The translations under genes and the position numbers were made by a program. From RUG754 sp964345365 (GTDB lineage: Bacteria > Bacillota > Clostridia > Peptostreptococcales > Anaerovoracaceae): a stretch of DNA of 38,018 nucleotides. How positions within the stretch are numbered: the stretch's first letter is position 1; each line of letters opens with the position of its first letter. The stretch lies in the NCBI GenBank assembly GCA_964345365.1, contig CAYFQR010000014.1, positions 1 to 38,018 of the forward strand. Reading direction: 5' to 3'. This document shows positions 15,844 through 24,814 of this stretch, piece by piece. The notes under the pieces are model-generated. The model saw nothing but the letters and a program-made list of their open reading frames with translations, was not told where the DNA came from and made no database searches.

Positions 15844-18800
15844 CACTCATTTGATATTTTGCGTTTGCCATCATCAGCTTTATTCGGTTGAGCTGGTTCA
15901 CATTGGATGCTCCCGGGTCATAGTCAATCGCCACTATATTGGCCTTAGGAAACTTCTCTCTTACCGCTTTCATTACTCCCTTTCCGGTAACATGATTCGG
16001 GAGGCAGGCAAAAGGTTGCAGACATGCGATATTATGTGCTCCGCTCTTAATCAGCTCAATCATCTCACCTGTAAGGAGCCATCCTTCACCGCATTGATTA
16101 CCGGTTGAAGCAATACCGTTGGCTTCGTGAGCAGTGTGTGTTATTTTCGACGGCTCCTCGAATCTCTTTGAGTTTCTGAGTGCACGTCTTATAGGTTTTC
16201 TTACCGCTTCAATTGCATAGATACCCGCAATGTTTATTATGCTCTGCTTGAGACCTCCAGAAAGATGCAGGTAGTTATAGTATTTACTGTACATGCCATA
16301 CAGGAAAAAATCCAGCAAATCGGGAACTACCGCCTCTCCGCCTTCATTCTCGATTATTTTAACGATTTCATTGTTGGCCTCCGGATGATACTTCACCAGA
16401 ATTTCTCCAACGACGCCTACCTTCGGTTTAATCTCATTTCTAAGCGGCATATTATCATAATCTTTTATAATATCCGAAATCGTCTTCCACATTGTTATGA
16501 GATTCCCGTTACGACAGTTCTCATGTATTTTCTCTCTGTATTTTTCTCTTATGGCTTCCGCTTCGCCTTCATTAATCTCATAAGGCCTTGTAGCGTACAG
16601 GCATCTTTGGAATATGTCCCCATACATTGCCGCTACGACTAATTTGATTCCCATAGATACGGTTATTTTGAATCCCGGATTGCTCTCAAGACCTCCCGGA
16701 TTAAAGCTCACTACGGGAATCTGCTCCATTTTGAGATCCTTCAGAGCTTTTCTTATTATCGCCACATAGTTGGAAGCCCTGCACCCGCCGCCTGTCTGTG
16801 CCATGAAAAGTGCGGTTTTATCAAGGTCGTATTTACCTGATTTGAGTTCGGCTATCAATTTACCGACCGTTACGAGCGTCGGATAGCAGGCATCATTGTT
16901 TACATATTTCAAGCCTTCCTCTATCGCGTCCTCAACGGCCTCATCGGAAACAAGCACGGCATTATAGCCGCAAGACCTGACCGCCTCTTCCATATAGTCA
17001 AAATGAAGCGGACTCATCTGAGGTATAAGTATGGTGTACTCTTCTCTCATTTTTTGAGTGAACAATACTCTGTCATAAGTTTTCCTGTCGGGGATTGCAA
17101 CTATATTATTCCTCTCCCTCTCTCTCATCGCCGCCTTGAGAGATCTGAGTCTGATTTTCACCGCTCCTAAATTATTCCCTTCATCTATTTTAATAACGGT
17201 GTAGAGTTTGTTCGAGTTCTCCAAAATCTCCATAACCTGATCGGTTGTAACCGCGTCAACTCCGCATCCGAACGAATTGAGCTGCACAAGCTCCACATTG
17301 TTCATATCCAATATCGCATTGGCTGCTTTGTACATTCTGGAATGATAGACCCACTGATCAAGAACCCTTATAGGTCTTGGGAGTTTTTTGTTGTCGCATA
17401 TGGAATCTTCCGATAGAACTACCATATTAAACGATGTTATAAGTTTATCTATGCCGTGATTTATCTCGGTATCCAAGTGATACGGTCTTCCTGAAAGGAC
17501 TATCGCCTTAAGTTTATTGTCTTCGGCATACTTTAATGCCCTTCGTCCTTCCTCTCTTACATCCTCCTTAAACCTAAGCTGTTCCTTTCGTGCAAGCATA
17601 ACGGCACGTTTTATCTCTGCGATACCGATTCCCTTTTCGCCGAGTTCTTTAGTAAGTGCGGTAATGAGTCTGTCATCCCTGTCATATGGAAGATACGGAT
17701 GTGAGAATGTAACACCGGCTTTTTTGAACTCACAGCTCATATTGTTGGCTATTACCTCCGGATAACCTGAAACAACAGGACAATTATAATGATTTGGAGC
17801 GTCCTTGTCCTCTTCCCACTCATAATTCAGGCATGGATAAAAAATCCACTTTTCACCCATTTCTATGAGTTTCTTAATGTGTCCGTGTACTATCTTGGCG
17901 GGATAACAAGCGGTATCCGAACTGATAAACTCCATTCCGCATTGATAGATTTCCTTTGTCGTCATGGGGCTGAGCACCACCCTGAACCCGAGTGAATTAA
18001 AAAATGTGAACCAGAACGGATAATTTTCGTACATATTAAGGACTCTAGGTATACCTACGCTGCCTCTATGAGCCTCTTTTTTTGACAAAGGGATGTAGCT
18101 GAACAGTCGCTCCAGTTTATAATCGTATAAGTTAGGAATATTCTTTCCTGCTATATCATTTCCCGAACCTTTTTCGCAACGGTTTCCCGTTATGTATTTT
18201 TTGTTTTCACCGAATCCGGTTATCGTGAGCATGCAATTATTTTCACAGCCTTTGCACCTTGTATTCGTGGACTTATATGTAAAGTTCAGAAGTTCTTCTT
18301 TAGAAAGTACGGTCGAGCGATGCCCTTCAACTGCGTTTTCAAGCGAGTTGAGCGCACAACCGTATGCTCCCATAATTCCGGCTATGTCCGGTCTGACAAC
18401 ATCTCTTCCCAGAACCTTTTCGATAGCTCTCAGGCACGATTCATTAAGAAAAGTGCCTCCCTGTACAACAACTTTATCGCCTGCCTCTTCAGGATTTCTA
18501 AGTTTAATTACCTTATAAAGAGCATTTTTTATTACGGAATATGAAAGTCCTGCCGCAATGTCGGCTACTGTCGCGCCTTCTTTTTGCGCTTGCTTAACCA
18601 TGGAATTCATAAATACCGTGCATCTTGTACCGAGGTCAACGGGATTTTTTGCGAGCAGGCCCACATCGGCAAATTGTTCTACCGGAAGCTCTACGGATTT
18701 AGCGTATGTTTCTATGAAAGAGCCGCAACCCGACGAACAGGCTTCATTGAGCATTATGCTGAGTATGGCACCGTTTTTTATCCTCATACACTTCATGTCC

Positions 18801-20059
18801 TGTCCGCCGATATCGAGTATGAAGTCCACACCGTGCAGGAATTCGCCCGCACCTTTGTAGTGGGCTATCGTTTCAATTATCCCGTAGTCCGCGTTAAAGC
18901 CGGATTTTACGATACCTTCTCCGTATCCTGTGACGGTTGTGTATGCGATATATGCGTCCTCAGGCATCATTTCGTAAAGTTTAAGCAGGTAGGATCTGAC
19001 AGCTTCCATAGGATTTCCTTCGTTGTTTTTGTAGAAGCTGCAGAGAAGATTCCTGTCTTTATCTATAAGCGCCGCTTTAGTTGTCGTAGAGCCGGCATCT
19101 ATGCCTAAATAGAGAGGGCCTTTCGCGGTTGATAAGTCCTTTCTGACAACGGATGTTTTTGAATGTCTTTTTCTGAACTCTTCAAGTTCTTTTTCATCAT
19201 TAAAAAGCGGCTCCAATTTCTTTACGGCATTATTTTCGCCGGCATCCACCTCATCCAAAAGTGAAAGTATTTCTTTTAGCGATCTGAGGTCTTTTTCTTC
19301 AGATATGTAAGCTGCACCTATAGCAACAAATATCTCCGCATTTTCAGGGAAGATTATTTCATCGTCCTTTAATTCAAGCGTTTCTATGAACCTTTTTCTG
19401 AGCTCCGACATATAACATAGCGGGCCGCCCAAAAAAGCTGTGCGCCCCTCAATTTTACGACCGCATGCCAGGCCCGATATTGTCTGGTTCACTACTGCTT
19501 GAAATATGGAAGCGGCTAAATTGCTCATCGATGCCCCCTCATTAATAAGAGGCTGTATGTCGGTTTTGGCAAATACTCCGCACCTTGCGGCAATAGGATA
19601 GATTGTATCGTAGGTTTTGGCGGCTTCATTCAGACCGGTCGCATCCGTATTGAGAAGTATCGCCATTTGGTCGATAAACGCTCCTGTTCCGCCCGCACAC
19701 GTTCCGTTCATTCTTTGCTCGATTGAAGAACCGAAATATGTGATCTTTGCGTCCTCACCGCCAAGCTCTATCGCTACATCCGTTTGAGGCAAGAGTTTTT
19801 TGACGGCGAGAGAACAGCAGACAACCTCCTGTTCGAACCTCACGCTCAATTTCTCGGAGATTGACAGACCGCCTGAACCTGTTATTATTGTTTCAGCCGA
19901 AATGTTTCCGAACTCAACAAAAATATCGTTCAATAATTCTCTTACTTTAGAGAATACATTGGACATGTGCCTCTCGTATTTTTTGAACAGAATATTTCCC
20001 TCATCATCCGTCAGCACTGTCTTAACAGTCGTCGAACCGATATCAATTCCTAATTTCAT
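15827..20059 (-). CDS. Giant 2-hydroxyacyl-CoA dehydratase activase-like protein (double ASKHA domain, DUF2229)
   Basis: A 1410-residue protein of the BadF/BadG/BcrA/BcrD family, ATP-driven iron-sulfur electron donors. The first ASKHA ATPase domain (about 1-275) opens with LGIDIGSTTVKTVLTDD and has GTCAGGTGAFIDQMA near 118. The second (about 315-590) opens with YLGIDAGSTTTKAALIDKD and has EACSSGCGSFIETYAKSV near 440, carrying cysteines likely to bind the Fe-S cluster. A cysteine cluster follows near 630-655 (CKGCENNCML...NRCEKG), then a DUF2229-type region (TACYPAKIVHGH near 715) and a C-terminal region resembling the dehydratase component (NNDACYPTLVTVGKL near 1030). Start supported by GGAGG. 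No dehydratase subunits are adjacent, so the electron acceptor is unknown. Such long fusions are known in anaerobes but poorly characterised. Confidence 0.88.
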   Translation of the reverse strand: MKLGIDIGSTTVKTVLTDDEGNILFKKYERHMSNVFSKVRELLNDIFVEFGNISAETIITGSGGLSISEKLSVRFEQEVVCCSLAVKKLLPQTDVAIELGGEDAKITYFGSSIEQRMNGTCAGGTGAFIDQMAILLNTDATGLNEAAKTYDTIYPIAARCGVFAKTDIQPLINEGASMSNLAASIFQAVVNQTISGLACGRKIEGRTAFLGGPLCYMSELRKRFIETLELKDDEIIFPENAEIFVAIGAAYISEEKDLRSLKEILSLLDEVDAGENNAVKKLEPLFNDEKELEEFRKRHSKTSVVRKDLSTAKGPLYLGIDAGSTTTKAALIDKDRNLLCSFYKNNEGNPMEAVRSYLLKLYEMMPEDAYIAYTTVTGYGEGIVKSGFNADYGIIETIAHYKGAGEFLHGVDFILDIGGQDMKCMRIKNGAILSIMLNEACSSGCGSFIETYAKSVELPVEQFADVGLLAKNPVDLGTRCTVFMNSMVKQAQKEGATVADIAAGLSYSVIKNALYKVIKLRNPEEAGDKVVVQGGTFLNESCLRAIEKVLGRDVVRPDIAGIMGAYGCALNSLENAVEGHRSTVLSKEELLNFTYKSTNTRCKGCENNCMLTITGFGENKKYITGNRCEKGSGNDIAGKNIPNLYDYKLERLFSYIPLSKKEAHRGSVGIPRVLNMYENYPFWFTFFNSLGFRVVLSPMTTKEIYQCGMEFISSDTACYPAKIVHGHIKKLIEMGEKWIFYPCLNYEWEEDKDAPNHYNCPVVSGYPEVIANNMSCEFKKAGVTFSHPYLPYDRDDRLITALTKELGEKGIGIAEIKRAVMLARKEQLRFKEDVREEGRRALKYAEDNKLKAIVLSGRPYHLDTEINHGIDKLITSFNMVVLSEDSICDNKKLPRPIRVLDQWVYHSRMYKAANAILDMNNVELVQLNSFGCGVDAVTTDQVMEILENSNKLYTVIKIDEGNNLGAVKIRLRSLKAAMRERERNNIVAIPDRKTYDRVLFTQKMREEYTILIPQMSPLHFDYMEEAVRSCGYNAVLVSDEAVEDAIEEGLKYVNNDACYPTLVTVGKLIAELKSGKYDLDKTALFMAQTGGGCRASNYVAIIRKALKDLKMEQIPVVSFNPGGLESNPGFKITVSMGIKLVVAAMYGDIFQRCLYATRPYEINEGEAEAIREKYREKIHENCRNGNLITMWKTISDIIKDYDNMPLRNEIKPKVGVVGEILVKYHPEANNEIVKIIENEGGEAVVPDLLDFFLYGMYSKYYNYLHLSGGLKQSIINIAGIYAIEAVRKPIRRALRNSKRFEEPSKITHTAHEANGIASTGNQCGEGWLLTGEMIELIKSGAHNIACLQPFACLPNHVTGKGVMKAVREKFPKANIVAIDYDPGASNVNQLNRIKLMMANAKYQMSEKQLL

Positions 20060-20185
20060 AAAAATACCTCCAAGATTATTTTAATCTCAAAGGCTATAAA
20101 TAATGTGTAAAGATAAGCGTCCGTCCGTTAAGTTATCGCTAAGAATCATCGATTTCGAGCTATATTTTTATTCGTTTTTTGTTAA

Positions 20186-21553
20186 TCAAAGCCTGTCGAT
20201 TTCCATCTTATAGAGTTTGGAAAGCATATAAAAACTATATGCAAGTCCAAGCATTTCACCTATCGGGAAACTGAACCAGGATAGCGTTATCCCGCCCGCC
20301 TCGGCAAGTAAGTATGCAAATGGAATCGTTCCCACTATCTGCCTTATAAATGAACATATAAGACTGTAGTCACCATGTCCGGTACCCTGAAAAACCGTAC
20401 CGTTCATTATACCGAAGGCGGCAGGTATGAAGCTGAGGCTTATTATCCTGAGAGCAGGCACTCCGAGACTCAGCATCTCACCCTTTGCGTTGAATATCTT
20501 CAAAAGTTCAGCCGGAAAAGCTTGAAAAAGGACAAAACCGATTATCATGAATACCAAAGCGAACTTTATCCCTTCAATCCTTGCCTGCTTAATTCTTGCG
20601 GCGCTCTTCGCGCCGAAATTATATCCTACTATCGGTAAAACTCCTTGGCTGAGTCCGAATACCGGCAGGAATATGAAACCCTGAAGTTTGAAATATACAC
20701 CGAGCACAGCGATGGCTGTCGTCGAATATTTTACCAGAATCATATTATATAACAGATTCATCACGGATGCGATGCTCTGCATTATGATAGATGGGAACCC
20801 TACTTTATATATCTCTTTTATTATGTCCAAATCTATGCGGTATTTCGAGAAACTTACATTTACAAGGTGATTTCGTCGATTCTTTCCGCCGACGAGCATA
20901 TATGCGGCTACGGTAAAGCTCACGGCCTGACCTATAACCGTAGCACAGGCAGCCCCTACCACGCCGAGCTCGGGCGCACCCCATAAACCGAAAATAATTA
21001 TCGGCGCGAGTACAAGATGAATTATGCCTCCGGATAATGAGCATATCATCGGTGCTTTCATATTGCCTGTCGCTTGCAGAATTTTTTCTATATTCATTTC
21101 AATCATCACAAATATAGCTCCGATGCAAATTATCTTGAGATAACTGATTGATGCATCATATATATAAGTGCCCTCTTCGGCATACATCCCTACGAATGCC
21201 TCCGTGAGAAGTATTCCGATTATTAAGAAAATAATCCAATTCATTATGCCGAGTATAATTCCCGTTGTCGCCGCCAAATCAGCGTCTTTTTGATTTTTTG
21301 CACCTAATTTTCTCGATATAAGAGAATTTATTCCGACCCCGGTTCCTACACCTATCGCAACTATCATCAATTGGATAGGATAAATAATTGATACGGCAGT
21401 CAGTGCATCTTCGGATATTTTAGCGACGAAGTAGCTGTCAACTATGTTATAGAGCGCATGAATTGTCATAGATATTATGGCAGGCCAAGACATCCCTATG
21501 AGCAAGGGACGAATAGGCATTATTCCCATTTTGTTTTCGGTTTTTCTCTGCAT
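20186..21553 (-). CDS. MATE-family efflux transporter
   Basis: A 455-residue polytopic membrane protein of the multidrug and toxin extrusion family, which expel cationic drugs or metabolites using H+ or Na+ gradients. Twelve hydrophobic segments are apparent. Family features include ISMTIHALYNIVDSYFVAKI near 28, NSLISRKLGAKNQKDAD near 75, QGVLPIVGYNFGAKS near 300 and a late FQGTGHGDYSL. The start is uncertain: ATG 21553 and ATG 21529 (MGIMPIRPLL) are both possible and neither has a strong ribosome binding site. It is divergent from the RNase P RNA gene. No regulator lies next to it, and the substrate cannot be inferred. Confidence 0.92.
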   Translation of the reverse strand: MQRKTENKMGIMPIRPLLIGMSWPAIISMTIHALYNIVDSYFVAKISEDALTAVSIIYPIQLMIVAIGVGTGVGINSLISRKLGAKNQKDADLAATTGIILGIMNWIIFLIIGILLTEAFVGMYAEEGTYIYDASISYLKIICIGAIFVMIEMNIEKILQATGNMKAPMICSLSGGIIHLVLAPIIIFGLWGAPELGVVGAACATVIGQAVSFTVAAYMLVGGKNRRNHLVNVSFSKYRIDLDIIKEIYKVGFPSIIMQSIASVMNLLYNMILVKYSTTAIAVLGVYFKLQGFIFLPVFGLSQGVLPIVGYNFGAKSAARIKQARIEGIKFALVFMIIGFVLFQAFPAELLKIFNAKGEMLSLGVPALRIISLSFIPAAFGIMNGTVFQGTGHGDYSLICSFIRQIVGTIPFAYLLAEAGGITLSWFSFPIGEMLGLAYSFYMLSKLYKMEIDRL

Positions 21554-21658
21554 ATTGTCTTTTTTATATGATAATTTGAAATTGAATTCAGTGTTAAAAG
21601 TTTTTGGGTGTTATCTTTTCGACTTTCGGCTTATTATTTAATATATTTTCGATTTTTA

Positions 21659-21687
21659 TTTACAATAAACTCTTTTTCGTGTATTAT
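21659..21687 (+). promoter_or_regulatory. Promoter of RNase P RNA
   Basis: TTTACA (21659-21664), a 17-base spacer and TATTAT (21682-21687). The predicted start at about 21693 matches the 5' end of the RNA. Confidence 0.8.
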
Positions 21688-21692
21688 AGTTT

Positions 21693-22043
21693 GGCGGGTT
21701 CAGCGGGCAGTCGCGCAGGCTTAATGCTTGTGAGGAAAGTCCGGGCTCCATAGAGCAAGGGTGCCGGATAACGTCCGGCGTAGGCAACTATAGGGAAAGT
21801 GCAACAGAAAATACTCCGCCGAAACAGTTAGGCTGTGGTAAGGTTGAAATGGTGAGGTAAGAGCTCACCGGTGTCGTAGAGATACGGCAGCCTTGTAAAC
21901 CCCACCCGGAGCAAGACCGAATAGGAACAAGGATGGCTGCTCGTCATCCCCGGAAGGTTGGTCGCTGGAGCTGTATAGCAATATACAGTCGAGATAGATG
22001 ATTGCCGAAACAGAACCCGGCTTACGGCTGGACCCGCTTTTTT
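21693..22043 (+). ncRNA. rnpB: RNase P RNA (class A)
   Basis: Catalytic RNA that removes 5' leaders from pre-tRNAs. The universally conserved 5' core GAGGAAAGTCCGGGCTCC begins near 21731. AGAGCAAGACCGAATAGGAA-type core sequence and the 3' conserved segment ACAGAACCCGGCTTACGG near 22010 are also present. Terminal helix P1 forms between GCGGGT (near 21695) and ACCCGC (near 22032-22037). The length of about 350 bases and overall layout fit the ancestral class A type rather than the Bacillus class B type. It has its own promoter and terminator and is convergent with prfC. Confidence 0.96.
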
Positions 22044-22058
22044 CTCAATCAGATTCAT

Positions 22059-22086
22059 GATTCCGCAAGGAAGCGGAATCTTTTTT
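22059..22086 (+). terminator. Intrinsic terminator after RNase P RNA
   Basis: GATTCCGC (22059-22066), loop AAGGAA, GCGGAATC (22073-22080) and a T6 run. The T-run is only on the plus strand, so it serves rnpB and not prfC. Confidence 0.85.
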
Positions 22087-22138
22087 AATCCATTCCGCGA
22101 ATATGAATTTTCCTGATTTTTACGCTCTCTCGAATTGC

Positions 22139-23734
22139 TCAGTATCTGTTTATCACATCCAATGCTTCAATTAACTTTATTTCGGGATGTTTTTCATTGA
22201 AATAGTCCAATGTGAACTGATTTGCAAATAATAAGAGCGGTCTTTTGAAATGGTCGAACAAAAGCATCTGCCTCGAATCAATAACGTCTTTAACCTTTTC
22301 CAAGTTCATATCCTCGCTTAACCATCTGATTACACTCATGTCAAGTCTCTGCATTTTAATCTCGGCATTGTATTCGTTTTTTAATCTATATTCAAACACT
22401 TCGAATTGGAGTTGCCCCACGGCACCCAGTACCACTTCGTTATACTGATTGCGATATACCTGAATCGCACCTTCCTGAGCAAGCTGGTCGACGCCTTTTT
22501 GAAATTGTTTAGCCCTCATGGTATCTTTAGGGAAAACAAGCGAAAACAGCTCGGCAGGAAAAGTGGGCAACGGCTCAAAAAACAACTCTCCCCTATAAGT
22601 TGACAGGCTGTCACCTATTTGGTAATTTCCCGTATCATAAATTCCGATTATCTCTCCTGCAATAGCTCTCTCGACATTTTCTCTCTCATTTGCCATAAGC
22701 ATGGTAGATTGAGCGAGCTTAACAGGCTTGCCTGTCCTGCTCAGTATGACTTCCATGCCGCGCTCGAAGGCTCCGGAGCAAATTCTGAAAAACGCAAGTC
22801 TGTCTCTATGAGCAGGATTCATGTTCGCCTGAATCTTGAAGATAAAACCGGAGAACTCCTCATCATCCGGCATAATGTCTATATCTTCTCCGTTGAGTTT
22901 AGCCTTTCTCTTTCTGGGAGCAGGACTCATATCAAGGAAATGTTCGAGAAACTGTGTGGTTCCGAAGTCGGCTAATGCCGAGCCGAAGAAAACAGGACTC
23001 AATTTACCGCTGTCTACCGCATCCTTGTCGAACACATTACCTGCGCCTAAAATCAGTTCAATTTCATCTCTAAGCGTTTTGAGGTTATAACCTGTTATCT
23101 TACCTTCAAGTTCTGTCCCGAATACACCGCTCTCTCCGAGCGTCAATGTTTCTTTTGCTTTATAAAGCACCGCCTCGTTCTTAAGGATATCATATATTCC
23201 TTCAAAGTTCATACCGTTTCCTATCGGCCATGTAACTGCAGTAGCCGGAAGTCCGAGTACGTCCTCCAGCTCCTGAACAAGCTCAAACGGATCCCTTGTC
23301 TCCCTGTCAAGCTTATTTATGAACGTGAATATCGGTATCCCCCTCATAGAGCATACCTTAAATAATTTCTTTGTCTGAGTTTCTATACCTTTCGCGCCGT
23401 CGATAACCATCACGGCGGAATCGACAGATGTCAGTATCCTGTATGTATCCTCACCGAAATCATTATGACCCGGCGTGTCCATTATAGACACCACCTTATC
23501 CCTGTAGTTAAATTGCATTACGGATGATGTGACGGATATTCCCCTCTGCTTCTCTATCTCCATCCAGTCTGATGTGGCAAACTTCGCATTCCTCCTTGCC
23601 TTGACTGTACCTGCTTCTCTTATAGCTCCGCCGTGTAAAAGAAGCTTCTCCGTAAGTGTTGTCTTACCGGCGTCCGGGTGTGATATTATTCCGAAAATAC
23701 GGCGTTTCTCTATTTCTTTAAGTCGATTCGACAT
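22139..23734 (-). CDS. prfC: Peptide chain release factor 3
   Basis: Translational GTPase (531 residues) that recycles release factors RF1 and RF2 from the ribosome. The G1 loop is SHPDAGKTTLTEKLLL near residue 18, switch II is MDTPGHNDFGEDTYRIL near 85, and NKLDRE (G4) lies near 140. The long C-terminal region with VGQLQFEVFEYRLKNEYN near 440 is RF3-specific and separates it from EF-G and TetM-type ribosome protection proteins. ATG 23734 follows a good GAGAGGG site. It is convergent with rnpB and divergent from trmK. A candidate promoter and an AT-rich stem-loop lie in its leader. Confidence 0.96.
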   Translation of the reverse strand: MSNRLKEIEKRRIFGIISHPDAGKTTLTEKLLLHGGAIREAGTVKARRNAKFATSDWMEIEKQRGISVTSSVMQFNYRDKVVSIMDTPGHNDFGEDTYRILTSVDSAVMVIDGAKGIETQTKKLFKVCSMRGIPIFTFINKLDRETRDPFELVQELEDVLGLPATAVTWPIGNGMNFEGIYDILKNEAVLYKAKETLTLGESGVFGTELEGKITGYNLKTLRDEIELILGAGNVFDKDAVDSGKLSPVFFGSALADFGTTQFLEHFLDMSPAPRKRKAKLNGEDIDIMPDDEEFSGFIFKIQANMNPAHRDRLAFFRICSGAFERGMEVILSRTGKPVKLAQSTMLMANERENVERAIAGEIIGIYDTGNYQIGDSLSTYRGELFFEPLPTFPAELFSLVFPKDTMRAKQFQKGVDQLAQEGAIQVYRNQYNEVVLGAVGQLQFEVFEYRLKNEYNAEIKMQRLDMSVIRWLSEDMNLEKVKDVIDSRQMLLFDHFKRPLLLFANQFTLDYFNEKHPEIKLIEALDVINRY

Positions 23735-23775
23735 AATTCCCTCTCTCGTATATCATATAATTAGATTAGATATGG

Positions 23776-23810
23776 TTTTTTGCATGATATGAGGTCGTAT
23801 ATGCAAAAAA
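23776..23810. repeat. AT-rich inverted repeat in the prfC leader
   Basis: TTTTTTGCAT (23776-23785) and ATGCAAAAAA (23801-23810) are perfect 10-base inverted arms around 15 bases. The polarity (T first, A last) is the same on both strands, so it is not an intrinsic terminator. It falls at the predicted 5' end of the prfC transcript and could be a 5' stabilising stem or an operator. Confidence 0.6.
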
Positions 23811-23821
23811 TCAGCTTAGTT

Positions 23822-23851
23822 ATTTTACCCCAAATTTCATTAAAAGTCCAA
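23822..23851 (-). promoter_or_regulatory. Candidate prfC promoter
   Basis: Minus strand TTGGAC (23851-23846), an 18-base spacer and TAAAAT (23827-23822). The start would be near 23815, giving an 80-base leader that begins with the inverted repeat. Confidence 0.5.
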
Positions 23852-24004
23852 TTAAATCTGATACGAGTAAGAATTGTGAACAGCACAATAGACGCGAAGC
23901 GGCAAAGTCGGTGTATGTCAGTGAAAAAGTCACCTCTGCCGACCCGTGCAGAAGGAATGAAACTCACTGCGAGACAAATGATAAAAAAACAGAGGACTCT
24001 GAGG
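23852..24004. other. Unassigned region with hairpin potential between prfC and trmK
   Basis: Part of a 306-base gene-free interval. On the plus strand it can form ATTGTG/CACAAT (23873-23889, 5-base loop), CGC/GCG around GAA (23893-23901) and CGGCA/TGCCG with GTGA/TCAC inside (near 23900-23943), plus an alternative CCTCTG/CAGAGG pairing. It matches no riboswitch or RNA class I recognise. An open frame runs through it into trmK, but its translation is not protein-like. It may be a structured RNA, a regulatory region or decayed sequence. Confidence 0.35.
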
Positions 24005-24033
24005 TTGAAAAATTGTCATTTAGTCTGTATAAT
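24005..24033 (+). promoter_or_regulatory. trmK promoter, predicted leaderless
   Basis: TTGAAA (24005-24010), a 17-base spacer and a perfect TATAAT (24028-24033). The -10 is separated from the trmK ATG (24041) by exactly 7 bases, so transcription should start at or within a base of the A of ATG. No ribosome binding site is present upstream of the ATG. Confidence 0.7.
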
Positions 24034-24040
24034 ACCGGGT

Positions 24041-24757
24041 ATGAATAAATTGACGGACAGACTGCAACTTATATACGATGAAATAAGCTATGGTGAAACC
24101 GTTGCCGATATAGGCACAGACCACGGTTTTCTTCCGCTTGCCCTTATTGAATCCGAAAAATCCCCTCACGTCATAATGACGGATATTTCGGAAGGTTCTC
24201 TCAAAAAATGCCGTGATAACTGTATGGCATTTTCATCTCAATCAGGAAAAAAGCAAGCCTTCGATTTAAGGCTCGGCTCAGGACTTGAAGTTCTTTCTCA
24301 TTCAGAAGTCGACACTGTAGTAATTGCCGGCATGGGCGGCATACTCATCACCGAGCTGATGAGTAAGGATTTATTCCTTTCCCACAGCTTCAAAAAATTC
24401 ATACTCCAGCCGCGCCGCCATGTAGGGATACTCCGCTATTGGCTCATCGACAACAATTTCAAGATAACTAAGGAAAGTCTTGTTCGCGAGAACCGTTTCA
24501 TATGGCCGATACTTACGGTTGAGCCGGGAAACAGAGCAATCATGTATAATTCAGACCCGACCGATATAGAATATGAATATCCCCTCACTCTTCTCAATTT
24601 CAGAAACGAGCTGACGGAGGAATATCTCAGACACGCTCACCGCATTGAAATCGAACATCTTTCTGCAAAAAATTCAGCAAAAAATCCCGATTTCTTTGAA
24701 ATCAGGAGTCAAACACACCGCGTAAAAAGGCTCGAATACCTGCTCGCACTATTGTAA
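24041..24757 (+). CDS. trmK: tRNA (adenine(22)-N1)-methyltransferase TrmK
   Basis: SAM-dependent methyltransferase (238 residues) that makes m1A22 in bacterial tRNAs. The SAM-binding motif VADIGTDHGFLPLAL is near residue 21, the catalytic-region segment VVIAGMGGILI near 93 and the conserved LQPRRHVGILRYWL near 121. The open frame extends upstream to 23780, but that part is not protein-like, and the homologous protein begins at MNKLTDRLQLIYDEI. The chosen ATG has no ribosome binding site and sits 7 bases after a perfect -10 box, suggesting a leaderless message. In Bacillus it lies next to rpoD and the nif3 homologue yqfO. Here it is on the opposite strand with an MFS gene and tcdA in between. 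Confidence 0.93.
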   Translation: MNKLTDRLQLIYDEISYGETVADIGTDHGFLPLALIESEKSPHVIMTDISEGSLKKCRDNCMAFSSQSGKKQAFDLRLGSGLEVLSHSEVDTVVIAGMGGILITELMSKDLFLSHSFKKFILQPRRHVGILRYWLIDNNFKITKESLVRENRFIWPILTVEPGNRAIMYNSDPTDIEYEYPLTLLNFRNELTEEYLRHAHRIEIEHLSAKNSAKNPDFFEIRSQTHRVKRLEYLLALL

Positions 24758-24767
24758 TTTAATTCTT

Positions 24768-24806
24768 CGGCAATTCAAATATTAAATGTTTGAATTGCCG
24801 TTTTTT
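24768..24806 (+). terminator. Intrinsic terminator of trmK
   Basis: CGGCAATTCAAA (24768-24779), a 9-base loop and TTTGAATTGCCG (24789-24800), a perfect 12-bp stem followed by T6. It occupies the short gap between the convergent trmK and MFS genes. Confidence 0.9.
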
Positions 24807-24814
24807 AGATGCCC

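Noticed and set aside
21828..22058. Open reading frame of 76 codons on the minus strand
   Set aside because: It lies antisense to the RNase P RNA and is an accidental frame.
23776..23810. Inverted repeat as an intrinsic terminator
   Set aside because: T-tract precedes and A-tract follows the stem on both strands, the opposite of a terminator.
23871..24000. Possible c-di-GMP-I riboswitch (GACGC-GAAGC and GGCAAAG-like words)
   Set aside because: The required paired layout and tetraloop-receptor arrangement are not present and the order of motifs is wrong.
23780..24040. Open frame continuous with trmK giving an 87-residue N-terminal extension
   Set aside because: The translated extension is not protein-like, has no ribosome binding site, and a strong promoter lies just before the ATG at 24041 where homologues begin.
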